The notes beneath the pieces were generated by a model. That model worked only from the letters and a program-made list of their open reading frames with translations, was not told the origin of the DNA and did no database searches. 64,000 nucleotides of DNA, taken from DVED01 sp963838375 (GTDB taxonomy: Bacteria; Cyanobacteriota; Cyanobacteriia; Cyanobacteriales; Geitlerinemataceae). Positions 43,855 through 52,261 of this stretch are shown piece after piece (positions within the stretch are counted from its first letter, which is position 1; each line of letters opens with the position of its first letter). The position numbers and the translations under genes are program-made. The stretch is taken from the NCBI GenBank assembly GCA_963838375.1, contig CAWIQY010000003.1, forward strand, positions 124,001 to 188,000, written 5' to 3'.

Positions 43855-45999
43855 ATGAGTGAATTTGATGTCCTCATTACAGGGGGAGCCGGTTTTATTG
43901 GTAGTGCGATCGCTCGCTATTTGTTGAGTGTTGGCAAAACCGTTGTGTGTCTCGATCGCGAAGATATCGGTCGTCTTACCGATATTGATACTCGCGTTCA
44001 CCAAGTTGTGGGTGATATCCTCGATGCCGAGCTGATGGATACCTGGATTGCCCGTTGCGGTCGCGTCATTCACCTGGCTGCCCTGGTGGGAGTAGACGAG
44101 TATGTGACGCGCCCCCATGAGGTTTTAGATGTCAACATTTTGGGTACGCGCAATGTGCTGATGGCGTGCTTGAAGCACGATCGCCCCGTTCTGATTGCCA
44201 GCAGTAGTGAAACCTACGGACTCAATACCGGAATTTTAGAGGAAGATAGCGATCGCCACTACGGCTCTTCCCGAAATCACCGCTGGAGTTATGCGATCTC
44301 CAAAACAGCGGGAGAACATTATGCTTATGCCCTGGGACGGCTGGGGCTTACCTCAGCAGCCGTACGCTATTTCAACATCTATGGACCCCAGCTCGATGCC
44401 CCGGGTAAAGGGCGGGTCATCAGCAAATTCCTCGGCTGCATCCGCGATGGCAAACCCCTCACCTTAGTCGATGGCGGTCATGCAGTACGAACGTTATGCT
44501 ACATCGACGATGCGGCGGAGGCAACGGCAAGGCTGGCTCTAGAGCTCAGTCCCGACTGTTCCTATAAGCATTCAGCGGTGAATATTGGTCGCCCCGAACC
44601 CATGACGATGCGAGAATTGGCGGCGGTGATGATTCGCCTGTCGGGACACCAAGCCGGCACTGTGGAAGTTCCCGGCACCGAATTTTTTGGTGAAGGGTTT
44701 GAGGAAATTCCCGTTCGCGTGCCGGATGTCTCCAAGTTGGAGCAGGTGCTCAACTTCACGGCAAAGGTGGGTACAGAGGAAGGATTGCGCCGGACTTTAG
44801 ACCATTGGGGGCTGCTGGCTGCCGAGGACTCCACAACAACGATCGCTCCCTCGCCCTCAGTGGCACAACAGATCGTTCCCATGGTGAAACCGAACTTCGC
44901 TCCCGATGGCGTGCTGATGCGATCGTTCTATAAATCTCTGGTAACGGGGCAAGCCACCAATGGTGGGCCTCACCTGCGCTCCTTCGAGGAAGAACTGGCG
45001 GACTATTTGGGAGTGCCAGATGTGGTGGCACTGAGCAATGGTGCCGATGCCCTCACCCTGGGGCTTCAGCTACTCAATCGCACAGGTAAGGTGGTGTTAC
45101 CCTCCTATACCTTTATTGCCACTCTCAACTCCATCGTGACGGCGGGGTTTGAGCCGGTGTTCTGTGATATCGACCCGGAGACGTTTACGATGTCGCCAGC
45201 CGCCTTGGCAGAAATTCTCGATCGTGAGGAAAATGTGGCTTGTGTCGTGCCGGTGAACGTGTTTGGGGTGGCGCCCGACTTGGCGGCGATTTCCGCACTC
45301 TGCAAAGCCGTGGGCGCCGAGATCGTCTACGACAACTGTCATGGTTTTGGGACGGAAATTCAGGGTCAGCGAGTGCCCGACGAACCAAAGCTACAAATGT
45401 TTAGCTTCCACGCAACTAAGGTACTGCCGGCGATCGAAGGGGGTGCGTTGGTGAGTGCCGATCTCGATCTGCTACAAGCGGCGCGTCAACAGCGGAACCA
45501 CGGTATTGCTAGCTACGATCTGCGACGATCGACCCTGGGGATGAATGCCAAGATGGACGAACTGCGGGCAGCCACCGGACGGCACGTGCTGCGTCGGTTC
45601 CCGCCACTATTGGAACAGCGACGGGGCTATGCTCAACAGTTGCGATCGTTCTTTACGGAGTCTTGTCACGGCGCCTTAGTCCCCCAACGGATTCCCGCCG
45701 GCATTCACTCCAACTTCCAAAACCTGGGGGTGCTATTCCCTGCCGCAGAACAATTCGGTCTGGAAAAAGCGATCGACACGTTGCGATCGAATGGGGTAGA
45801 ATGCCGTTCTTACTTCAATCCGGCTCTGCACTGCCTCGATTTGTTCCAGGGTCGCTACCATCTACCCGTCACAGAACGGATTTGGAAATCTCTGCTGTGT
45901 TTCCCCATCCACAGCGAAATGAGCGATCGCGACTTACAGCGAATCCAGGAAGCGGCACAAGCCACGGTAGAATCCCTAGCATTGCAACCGATTCGGTAA
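43855..45999 (+). CDS. Fused NAD-dependent epimerase/dehydratase and DegT-type aminotransferase
   Basis: A 714-residue bifunctional protein. The N-terminal half (about 1-325) is an extended SDR: GxxGxxG in LITGGAGFIGSAIARYLL, HLAALVGVDEYV, the YxxxK catalytic pair in WSYAISKTAGEHYA, and RYFNIYGPQLDAPGKG. The C-terminal half (about 345-714) is a DegT/DnrJ/EryC1/StrS PLP aminotransferase: LSNGADALTLGLQLL, LPSYTFIATLNSIVTAG, YDNCHGFGTEI and the PLP-lysine in FSFHATKVLPAIEGGAL. Such pairs normally work as separate enzymes in making amino-sugar nucleotides. Here one polypeptide carries both. The ATG at 43855 (MSEFDVLITGG) is the natural SDR start; 43744 would add 37 unconvincing residues. Product unknown. 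Confidence 0.88.
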   Translation: MSEFDVLITGGAGFIGSAIARYLLSVGKTVVCLDREDIGRLTDIDTRVHQVVGDILDAELMDTWIARCGRVIHLAALVGVDEYVTRPHEVLDVNILGTRNVLMACLKHDRPVLIASSSETYGLNTGILEEDSDRHYGSSRNHRWSYAISKTAGEHYAYALGRLGLTSAAVRYFNIYGPQLDAPGKGRVISKFLGCIRDGKPLTLVDGGHAVRTLCYIDDAAEATARLALELSPDCSYKHSAVNIGRPEPMTMRELAAVMIRLSGHQAGTVEVPGTEFFGEGFEEIPVRVPDVSKLEQVLNFTAKVGTEEGLRRTLDHWGLLAAEDSTTTIAPSPSVAQQIVPMVKPNFAPDGVLMRSFYKSLVTGQATNGGPHLRSFEEELADYLGVPDVVALSNGADALTLGLQLLNRTGKVVLPSYTFIATLNSIVTAGFEPVFCDIDPETFTMSPAALAEILDREENVACVVPVNVFGVAPDLAAISALCKAVGAEIVYDNCHGFGTEIQGQRVPDEPKLQMFSFHATKVLPAIEGGALVSADLDLLQAARQQRNHGIASYDLRRSTLGMNAKMDELRAATGRHVLRRFPPLLEQRRGYAQQLRSFFTESCHGALVPQRIPAGIHSNFQNLGVLFPAAEQFGLEKAIDTLRSNGVECRSYFNPALHCLDLFQGRYHLPVTERIWKSLLCFPIHSEMSDRDLQRIQEAAQATVESLALQPIR

Positions 46000-46190
46000 G
46001 CGGGGAAATTTTAGAGAGGGATTGGGGGAGCTGATAATTGGGAGCATCGTTTCCCATATTGCTCCTCCCCCTTCTTTCTCGTTCCGTAGCCCATTAGAGA
46101 TGATCTACTGAAGATCCTCCTAAATCTACCTGAAGAGATCCCAATCCCGTCCCCCTGAAGCCGATCCGAATCCCGTCCCCCTTAATAAGG

Positions 46191-46329
46191 GGGAAGCCTT
46201 CTTGATGCTTCGCAGTTGATCTAACGGGAAGCCTTCTTGATGCTTCGCAGTTGATCTAACGGGAAGCCTTCTTGATGCTTCGCAGTTGATCTAACGGGAA
46301 GCCAGCGGAAGCTTCGCTGTTTGTTTAAC
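46191..46329. repeat. 35-bp tandem repeat (three exact units and one diverged)
   Basis: The unit starts gggaagccttcttgatgctt and ends cagttgatctaac. Exact copies begin at 46191, 46226 and 46261. A fourth at 46296 is diverged (gggaagccagcggaagcttc...tttaac). There are no spacers, so it is not CRISPR. The array is flanked by a palindromic ccccttaataagggg (46178-46193) and by acccccccttattaag-like sequence at 46348, which suggests a repeat element expanded inside. Confidence 0.85.
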
Positions 46330-46367
46330 GGGGACTTCAAATCCAGTACCCCCCTTATTAAGCCATT

Positions 46368-46420
46368 GCGGTCTTGGGGTCTCCCCAAGTAGAGCAAATG
46401 GTGTGGGCTAGGGGGGATCT
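46368..46420 (+). mobile_element. TnpB C-terminus / IS200-605 end remnant
   Basis: The sequence gcggtcttggggtctccc, then caagtagagcaaatgg, encodes VLGSPQVEQ and matches the tnpB 3' end in this window (about 52406-52440, opposite strand), which encodes VLGSPQVERLP. About 25 bases agree with few differences. No other TnpB sequence is nearby, so it is a relic of an excised or decayed element beside the 35-bp array. Confidence 0.55.
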
Positions 46421-46473
46421 ATCTGAATGCTTACAACCGTTTCAATCATCATCCCTCAAACCTTGTAAATATT

Positions 46474-47550
46474 ATGGATATTGCCATCGTTACCGGAGCT
46501 TCTGGTTTAATCGGTTCGGAAGCCGTTCGATTTTTTGCCGATCGGAACCTGAAGGTTGTGGGCATTGATAATGACTTGCGTCGCTACTTTTTTGGCGATG
46601 AAGCTTCAACCCAATGGAATCGCGATCGTCTTCAAAACGAAGTAAAAAACTACATTCATGAAAATGAAGATATTCGGGATTTAAACGCTCTCGAACGCAT
46701 CTTCAAAACCTATAACACCGACATCAAAGTTATTATCCATGCGGCGGCTCAACCCTCCCACGACTGGGCAGCGACAGAACCCCTGACCGATTTCACCGTC
46801 AATGCCAATGGCACGCTGAACTTGTTGGAAATGATGCGACAGCATTGTCCCAAGGCTGTGTTTATCTTCACATCTACCAATAATGTCTATGGGGATACTA
46901 TCAATCATTTCCCCCTCGTCGAGTTAGAAACCCGCTTGGAATTAGAAGAATCTCACCCCTATTTCGAGCATGGCATTGACGAAACCATGAGTATCGATCG
47001 CAGCGTCCATACCATTTTTGGCGCATCCAAAGTGGCGGCTGATATCATGGTTCAAGAATATGGAGTTTACTATGGCTTGAATACCGGGGTATTCCGGGGC
47101 GGTTGTTTGACCGGTCCCGATCATTCCGGCACCCAACTTCATGGCTTTCTCGCCTATCTGATGAAATGTGCCATTGTCGGACGACATTACACCGTGTTTG
47201 GCTATAAAGCCAAACAAGTTCGCGACAACATCCACAGCTACGATCTGGTGAATATGTTCTGGCATTTCTATCAAAATCCACGCCAGGGTGAGGTTTACAA
47301 TGCCGGAGGCAGCCGCTACTCTCACTGTTCGATGATGGAGGCGATCGCTCGTTGTGGTGAAATTGTGGGCAAACCGATGGACTGGAGCTATAGCGAACAG
47401 AATCGCCTCGGCGATCACATTTGGTGGGTGAGTGACGTGCGTAAATTCCAGTCTCATTATCCCGACTGGTCATTTAAGTACAACTTAGACGATATTTTGA
47501 TACAAATTTACGAGGGATTATCGAAACGGGAAGACTTGACATTGGTGTGA
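46474..47550 (+). CDS. NAD-dependent epimerase/dehydratase, CDP-paratose 2-epimerase-like
   Basis: A 358-residue extended SDR. The NAD motif is IVTGASGLIGSEAVRFF and the following acidic loop is GIDNDLRRYFFG. The segments IHAAAQPSHDWAATEPLTDF and FTSTNNVYGD are typical of CDP-paratose/CDP-tyvelose 2-epimerase-like (RfbE) enzymes. The catalytic YxxxK Tyr appears replaced (SVHTIFGASKVAADIMV), with Lys conserved. This fits the sub-branch in which Tyr can differ, or may signal altered chemistry. It is co-directional with and downstream of the fused enzyme, with the repeat array between them. The sugar substrate is unknown. Confidence 0.82.
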   Translation: MDIAIVTGASGLIGSEAVRFFADRNLKVVGIDNDLRRYFFGDEASTQWNRDRLQNEVKNYIHENEDIRDLNALERIFKTYNTDIKVIIHAAAQPSHDWAATEPLTDFTVNANGTLNLLEMMRQHCPKAVFIFTSTNNVYGDTINHFPLVELETRLELEESHPYFEHGIDETMSIDRSVHTIFGASKVAADIMVQEYGVYYGLNTGVFRGGCLTGPDHSGTQLHGFLAYLMKCAIVGRHYTVFGYKAKQVRDNIHSYDLVNMFWHFYQNPRQGEVYNAGGSRYSHCSMMEAIARCGEIVGKPMDWSYSEQNRLGDHIWWVSDVRKFQSHYPDWSFKYNLDDILIQIYEGLSKREDLTLV

Positions 47551-47621
47551 GGAATCCGGTGTTGGTGGTAATCCCTTAAACTGTTTTTGAGTAGATTTCG
47601 ATCGAAAAGGAGTTATTTCAG

Positions 47622-48176
47622 ATGCAGTTGATGCAGTGGCATAATCCGCCAGCGGATTGGAGCGATCGCGCTGGGCAAATCTGGGTCAAAACAGGGCTGA
47701 AAACGGATTTTTGGCGCACGACTCACTATGGCTTTATCCGCGACTCCGGGCATTTCTATTACGGCGAAGTTTCGGGGGATTTTACTGCCAGCGTGCGGAT
47801 TTGCGGTCGCTATGAAGAACTGTACGATCAGGCGGGTTTGATGGTACGGGTAGACGATCGATATTGGATGAAGTGCGGCATTGAATTTGTCGAAGGGGTA
47901 CAATATGCCAGTGCTGTAGTGACTCGAGATCGATCGGATTGGTCGGTCGCTCCGTTGGTGGGTCAGCCGGAAGCCTTGTGGATGATGGTTTGTCGAACTG
48001 GCGGGACGATCGAAGTCAAATATTCCCTGGATGGGGAAGACTATAACCTTTTGCGGTTAGCGGATTTTCCGGAGCATGAAATGGTGTCGGTGGGTTTAAT
48101 GTGTGCATCGCCGGAACGGGAAGGTTTTGAGGTGACTTTTGAAAACTTTTCCATTCACGTTGCTGAAAAAACATAA
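47622..48176 (+). CDS. DUF1349 family protein
   Basis: A 184-residue beta-sandwich protein of the DUF1349 (concanavalin-like) family: MQWHNPPADWSDRAGQIWVK, TDFWRTTHYGFIRDSGHFYY, YDQAGLMVRVDDRYWMKCGI and DWSVAPLVG. The family has a lectin/glucanase-like fold and may bind or hydrolyse carbohydrate; yeast relatives affect enolase regulation. No signal peptide, so cytoplasmic. The next gene's ATG begins directly after its stop, so the two are translationally linked in one operon. Confidence 0.88.
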   Translation: MQLMQWHNPPADWSDRAGQIWVKTGLKTDFWRTTHYGFIRDSGHFYYGEVSGDFTASVRICGRYEELYDQAGLMVRVDDRYWMKCGIEFVEGVQYASAVVTRDRSDWSVAPLVGQPEALWMMVCRTGGTIEVKYSLDGEDYNLLRLADFPEHEMVSVGLMCASPEREGFEVTFENFSIHVAEKT

Positions 48177-49310
48177 ATGACCAAAACTAATTCCCCAGAG
48201 AATTCTGTCGATGGGGACAATCCTGTTGTCTCCTCACAGAAAACAACGGATGTCCCAACAGCAACTTCGCAGTCAGGGTCGATCGCTCCCTCTGCCAAGG
48301 CGTTGTTGCTGTTGATCGTCGGGCTACTTGCCCTATCTTCTACGGCGATTTTTATTAAGCTGTCCATTCGGGAAATTAGTGCCGAAGCTACGGTTTTTAA
48401 CCGATTGTGGATTGCGACGATCGTGTTTGCCGGTTGGAATTGGGGTTGGCAGCGATGGCAATCTCCAGCGCAGGCAGACAGCCAGACTATTACTCCGGCG
48501 AGTCAGGAAACCACAACAACTGACGGAACTCGTCAGGATCGGTGGACTGTCGTAGGTCTGTTGGTGGCTCTGGCGCTCGTTCACCTGACGGGGCGCTTTT
48601 TGTGGACGTGGTCTCTAACCCAAACCACGGCGGCGAATGGGGCGACATTAGCGAATATGCCGCCGCTGTTCACGGCATTGGGAGGTTGGCTGTTTTTGGG
48701 ACAGCGGTTCGATCGTCGTTTCCTGACGGGGTTGGGGATTGCTGTGGGAGGGGCGATCGTTCTCACTCTGGGGGATTGGTTACATCCGGAGGCACAACTG
48801 TTTGGTACAAAGGCAATTATTGGAGATAGTGCTGCACTGCTCTCTTCGGTCTTCTATGCGGGCAGCTTTTTGCTCGTAGAAAAATTGCGCCAACGTTTGA
48901 CAACCCCAGATATTTTGGTGTGGCGCTGCGCCATCGGTTTGGCAATTGCTGCCCCTTTGGTGTTTGTCTTTGACGATTCGATCTTTCCTATCAGTCCCAC
49001 CGGCTGGCTGGCTGTATTCGGCTTGGCGGTGATTAGCGAAGTGATGGGCCATGGATTAATTGTCTATAGCCTCAAGCATTTTTCTTCAGCTTTTGTCACC
49101 ATTGTTTTGTTGTTAGAACCGGCACCAACTGCGATCGTGGCTTGGATTTTATTGGGCGAATTTCTCGGTCCACTGAATATTTTGGGATTTATTCTAATTT
49201 CTGTGGGGATTTATCTCGCGAAAACCGGTGAAGGCTCCGATACCGGGGACAAGAATCAGCCTCCTGCCCACTTCCAGGAAGAGTTGGTGGAAGCCGCCAT
49301 TGAACCTTAG
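48177..49310 (+). CDS. DMT-superfamily EamA transporter
   Basis: A 377-residue membrane protein with ten hydrophobic segments arranged as two EamA repeats (FIKLSIREISAEATVFNRLW; ALLSSVFYAGSFLLVEKLR; VISEVMGHGLIVYSLKHFS; LLLEPAPTAIVAWILLGEF). The N-terminal 35 residues are hydrophilic and disordered. DMT proteins of this type export amino acids, sugars or other metabolites. It starts at the base after the DUF1349 stop. As part of the sugar-enzyme group it could export the product, but that is an inference. Confidence 0.87.
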   Translation: MTKTNSPENSVDGDNPVVSSQKTTDVPTATSQSGSIAPSAKALLLLIVGLLALSSTAIFIKLSIREISAEATVFNRLWIATIVFAGWNWGWQRWQSPAQADSQTITPASQETTTTDGTRQDRWTVVGLLVALALVHLTGRFLWTWSLTQTTAANGATLANMPPLFTALGGWLFLGQRFDRRFLTGLGIAVGGAIVLTLGDWLHPEAQLFGTKAIIGDSAALLSSVFYAGSFLLVEKLRQRLTTPDILVWRCAIGLAIAAPLVFVFDDSIFPISPTGWLAVFGLAVISEVMGHGLIVYSLKHFSSAFVTIVLLLEPAPTAIVAWILLGEFLGPLNILGFILISVGIYLAKTGEGSDTGDKNQPPAHFQEELVEAAIEP

Positions 49311-49341
49311 CTAAAATCCGGTTAAATCAGGTGATGTATCT

Positions 49342-50469
49342 ATGAACGAAATGGGAAACAGCCAGGGCAATCTCGTACAAAAGGATAGAACAGTAGATTT
49401 CTTGGCATGGCTCTATGGCAGCGATAGTTTATTTCAGTCTCCGACGGGATTAACCTATCCTTTGATCGTTCGGACAACAGTCTCGCCCGAGCCAACAGCG
49501 GTTTTAGGAAATTGGGCTGAAGAAACCCGATCTTTTCCCCAAAGCAGTTGGCTCTTGGAAGAGATGCAACAGGGTAATAGCCATTTGTGGAATGGGGAAA
49601 CCTATGCAATGCGCTATTTGGAAACGGCTCCTGACGGCGATCGCTTGCACTGTACGACAGGCTCTTATTTCGATACGGTTAATACCTGTACGATCTTAGA
49701 AGTGGAACTGCGGCGGGCGATGGTGACTGTTGCCGAGGAGGCTTCTCACCAGATGCGCTATGAGGCGATGCCTTTGCGTCGGGCGTTGCATGGCACCAGA
49801 CAGGGAGCAGCAGCTTTAGAAGATGCTTGGTCGAGTCGGGAACGTAGTGCGGCGATCGCAATTTCTTGTTTATTTGTGGTCAATGATGGACAAGATTATC
49901 GATATTTTGTTCGGCAGCGATCGGCAAATTTAGCTGATGGAGCGGGGTTGTATCATATTGTACCGTCGATGGTGTTTCAGCCCACTGCCGCCGATCCCCT
50001 TGACCCCAAATCTTATAGTATTCAAAATACGATTTTAAGGGAGGTTGCAGAGGAATTATTCGATCGTGAAGAGAGCGATCCAGATCTGATTTCTTGTCCA
50101 GAAATTGCTGATTTACACTCTCTTTTGGTGAATGGTGATGCCAGTCTGCGGATTTCCGGGATTGCCATGGATCTACTCTGTTTACGACCGGAAATCCTGG
50201 CTGTGTTGGTGGTGCGCGATCCCCAATGGTTGGCTCGTCATGCTTCATCTGTGCGTTTCTCCCGCCATGAATATGCTAGAGTCCAGCCCGACAGCGAAGG
50301 CTGGCGCTCTGTTAACGACGACGGTGTGTTCTTACCTGGAGGTGAGTTTGACCCACGCCATTGTGTTGCCACAGGAGCCGCTAGCGCCATTCTCGGCTTG
50401 CCCTGGGTTCGTCAGCCGTCTCTCCATGTCGGAGAGGGGATCGATCGTTATTCCTCTACGAAAGCCTAA
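49342..50469 (+). CDS. Nudix-like protein, conserved hypothetical
   Basis: A 375-residue protein. A Nudix-like element is seen near residues 195-240: GLYHIVPSMVFQP then a helix with REVAEELFDRE, which fits REUxEExGU with the first G/E positions relaxed. The N-terminal part (about 1-160) is a separate, unrecognised domain, with repeated acidic and aromatic residues. It ends with a WRSVNDDGVFLPGGEFD segment. Some cyanobacterial regulators have N-terminal signalling domains and Nudix tails, but I cannot assign this one. It follows the DMT gene by 31 bp on the same strand. Confidence 0.6.
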   Translation: MNEMGNSQGNLVQKDRTVDFLAWLYGSDSLFQSPTGLTYPLIVRTTVSPEPTAVLGNWAEETRSFPQSSWLLEEMQQGNSHLWNGETYAMRYLETAPDGDRLHCTTGSYFDTVNTCTILEVELRRAMVTVAEEASHQMRYEAMPLRRALHGTRQGAAALEDAWSSRERSAAIAISCLFVVNDGQDYRYFVRQRSANLADGAGLYHIVPSMVFQPTAADPLDPKSYSIQNTILREVAEELFDREESDPDLISCPEIADLHSLLVNGDASLRISGIAMDLLCLRPEILAVLVVRDPQWLARHASSVRFSRHEYARVQPDSEGWRSVNDDGVFLPGGEFDPRHCVATGAASAILGLPWVRQPSLHVGEGIDRYSSTKA

Positions 50470-50708
50470 AAACTCCTGTCATGAAGCTGTTAGTCAGACC
50501 TAACGACTCACACTTTTCTAAAATATCTGACACCACACAATCAAGCTTGTTTTATAGCGGTGCTTTTTACGATCGCATACAGTTTTTGATTTTGAACCCC
50601 GTATTTTTTGCACAAAAATGCTGATAATGCAATTCAATAATTTTAATGTTTACCATCGATGCCAATAATTGATGGGTTCTACCCTACCTTTAAGCGAAAA
50701 AATAAAAA

Positions 50709-51614
50709 TTGATGAAATTTACAAGTTTCACAACAATAGTCAGTCCGGAATTTAACAGCCTACAAACTCTCTTGAATGCAGACCCTAACCACCCACACGT
50801 TCACAGAATTGATATGCCGTTCCGTCTTACCTCAACTTGGCAAGATAAAGGATGTGAAATCGGCATTTGGCAAGCAGAGAATAAGCTAATAGCTTGGGCT
50901 GTCTTTCAACCCCCTTGGTCGAGTTTTGATTATGCTTTACAGCCTTCAGAGTGGGGTTCTTCTTTGGAAGTGGAGATCTTGACTTGGGGAAAAGAGCAAA
51001 TTCAAGGTTATTTAGAACGTACTGGAGAGAATAGTTCTGGCTGTGTTGAATTTTTTGAAGATAGACCAAAGGCAGAAAAAACAGTAGACTATTTGAAGCA
51101 GCTTGGATTTAAAAAAGTAGATTGGAGTACACCGCGCTTTGCCATCGATCTCGACCGAGATCTACCCCAACCTCAACTTCCAGCCGGATTTACCATTCGC
51201 CCATTTCGGGGGAGTACAGAAGTTGATGCTTATGTCAGTTTGTATCATGCTGTGTTTGCACTGGGGGGGATGGGAATGACGGCAGCTTGGCGAATGCGGA
51301 CGCTTCAGCATCCACCCTATCAGTCTGACATTGATTTTGTGGTGGTCAGTCCTGACAATCAGCTTGTGGGCTTTTGTACTTGCTGGATGTGGCAAGGATT
51401 AGGACAGATCGAACCCCTGGGAATTCATCCTGAGTATCAACGCCAGGGGTTAGGAAGAGCGTTAGAACGGACGGCTTTAGGGGCTTTGCGGAATCGGGGA
51501 GCAAAATTTGCCTACATCGATCATGGCAGTTATAACGATCGTGCGATCGCTCTCTCCTTGCAAACAGGCTTCAAGCAAATCAATAATGCCCAGAGATATT
51601 GTATCGAAAAGTAG
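50709..51614 (+). CDS. GNAT-family N-acetyltransferase (tandem domains)
   Basis: A 301-residue protein with two GNAT-like halves. The C-terminal half (about 155-301) has the acetyl-CoA motif IEPLGIHPEYQRQGLGRALE and GAKFAYIDHGSYNDRAIAL. The N-terminal half (about 5-140) is degenerate, ending VDYLKQLGFKKVD, as in mycothiol-acetyltransferase-like tandem GNATs. The acceptor is unknown. It is preceded by about 240 bp of A/T-rich DNA with no feature. Confidence 0.82.
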   Translation: MMKFTSFTTIVSPEFNSLQTLLNADPNHPHVHRIDMPFRLTSTWQDKGCEIGIWQAENKLIAWAVFQPPWSSFDYALQPSEWGSSLEVEILTWGKEQIQGYLERTGENSSGCVEFFEDRPKAEKTVDYLKQLGFKKVDWSTPRFAIDLDRDLPQPQLPAGFTIRPFRGSTEVDAYVSLYHAVFALGGMGMTAAWRMRTLQHPPYQSDIDFVVVSPDNQLVGFCTCWMWQGLGQIEPLGIHPEYQRQGLGRALERTALGALRNRGAKFAYIDHGSYNDRAIALSLQTGFKQINNAQRYCIEK

Positions 51615-51664
51615 CGATCGTTGAATCTTCACCAAGCCTCCCCAGATCTCCCTACCGTTTTTGG

Positions 51665-52243
51665 TTAACGAGTATGAAACTCGATCGTTTCATTACGAAT
51701 CGTAATATCGTATTGAGCTAATAGATCTTGTCCGAGTAACCCCAAATCGAGAGCATCACTGATGCCAACCGTCACATCCTGAATCTTTACTCCGCCAACA
51801 TCGATCGATTGGACAATACCCAACGGCATTTCGACTTCCCGCTGGCTTGCTGTACCCACGATCGCGCTTCCCGTTTTCTCGACACCAAGCGCAGCCGCCA
51901 TATCCGGAGTAATTACGGTTCCCGTCGCGCCCGTATCGACCAACATTTCAAAAGTTTGAATACCATTAAACTTGACATCCACCACAGGCGTTCCTCCGGC
52001 GCGATATTTGATGGGAACGCGAATGATGCCATCGCCGACATTGGCAGAGGGGACGCCCGGTACTGGAGGCAAACCCTCGGCAGTCGCTTGGGGAACCTGC
52101 GACTCTGGGCACAATCCATCTAACTCGATCACTCTTCCTTTGGGATCGACAAGAAAACACCCTTCGTATTCTTGTGCTCCGGCGGAACCGGAGGTGAGGG
52201 CTAAACTGACGATCGACATTAAAACTGTTGAATATCGTTTCAT
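51665..52243 (-). CDS. Retropepsin-like aspartic protease, exported
   Basis: A 192-residue protein with a signal peptide (about 1-23, ending GSAGAQEY) and a single retropepsin-like domain. The catalytic aspartate lies in FEMLVDTGATGTVITPDMA, and a second family motif in LGLLGQDLLAQYDITI. This is a clan AA protease of the cyanobacterial/bacterial TIGR02281-like group, likely homodimeric. Substrate unknown; location probably periplasm. It converges on nothing; the IS200/IS605 element begins about 20 bp upstream of its start codon. Confidence 0.85.
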   Translation of the reverse strand: MKRYSTVLMSIVSLALTSGSAGAQEYEGCFLVDPKGRVIELDGLCPESQVPQATAEGLPPVPGVPSANVGDGIIRVPIKYRAGGTPVVDVKFNGIQTFEMLVDTGATGTVITPDMAAALGVEKTGSAIVGTASQREVEMPLGIVQSIDVGGVKIQDVTVGISDALDLGLLGQDLLAQYDITIRNETIEFHTR

Positions 52244-52261
52244 GGAATTGCTACCTGAATT

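Noticed and set aside
46191..46329. CRISPR array candidate
   Set aside because: The 35-bp units are contiguous with no spacers, and no cas genes are present.
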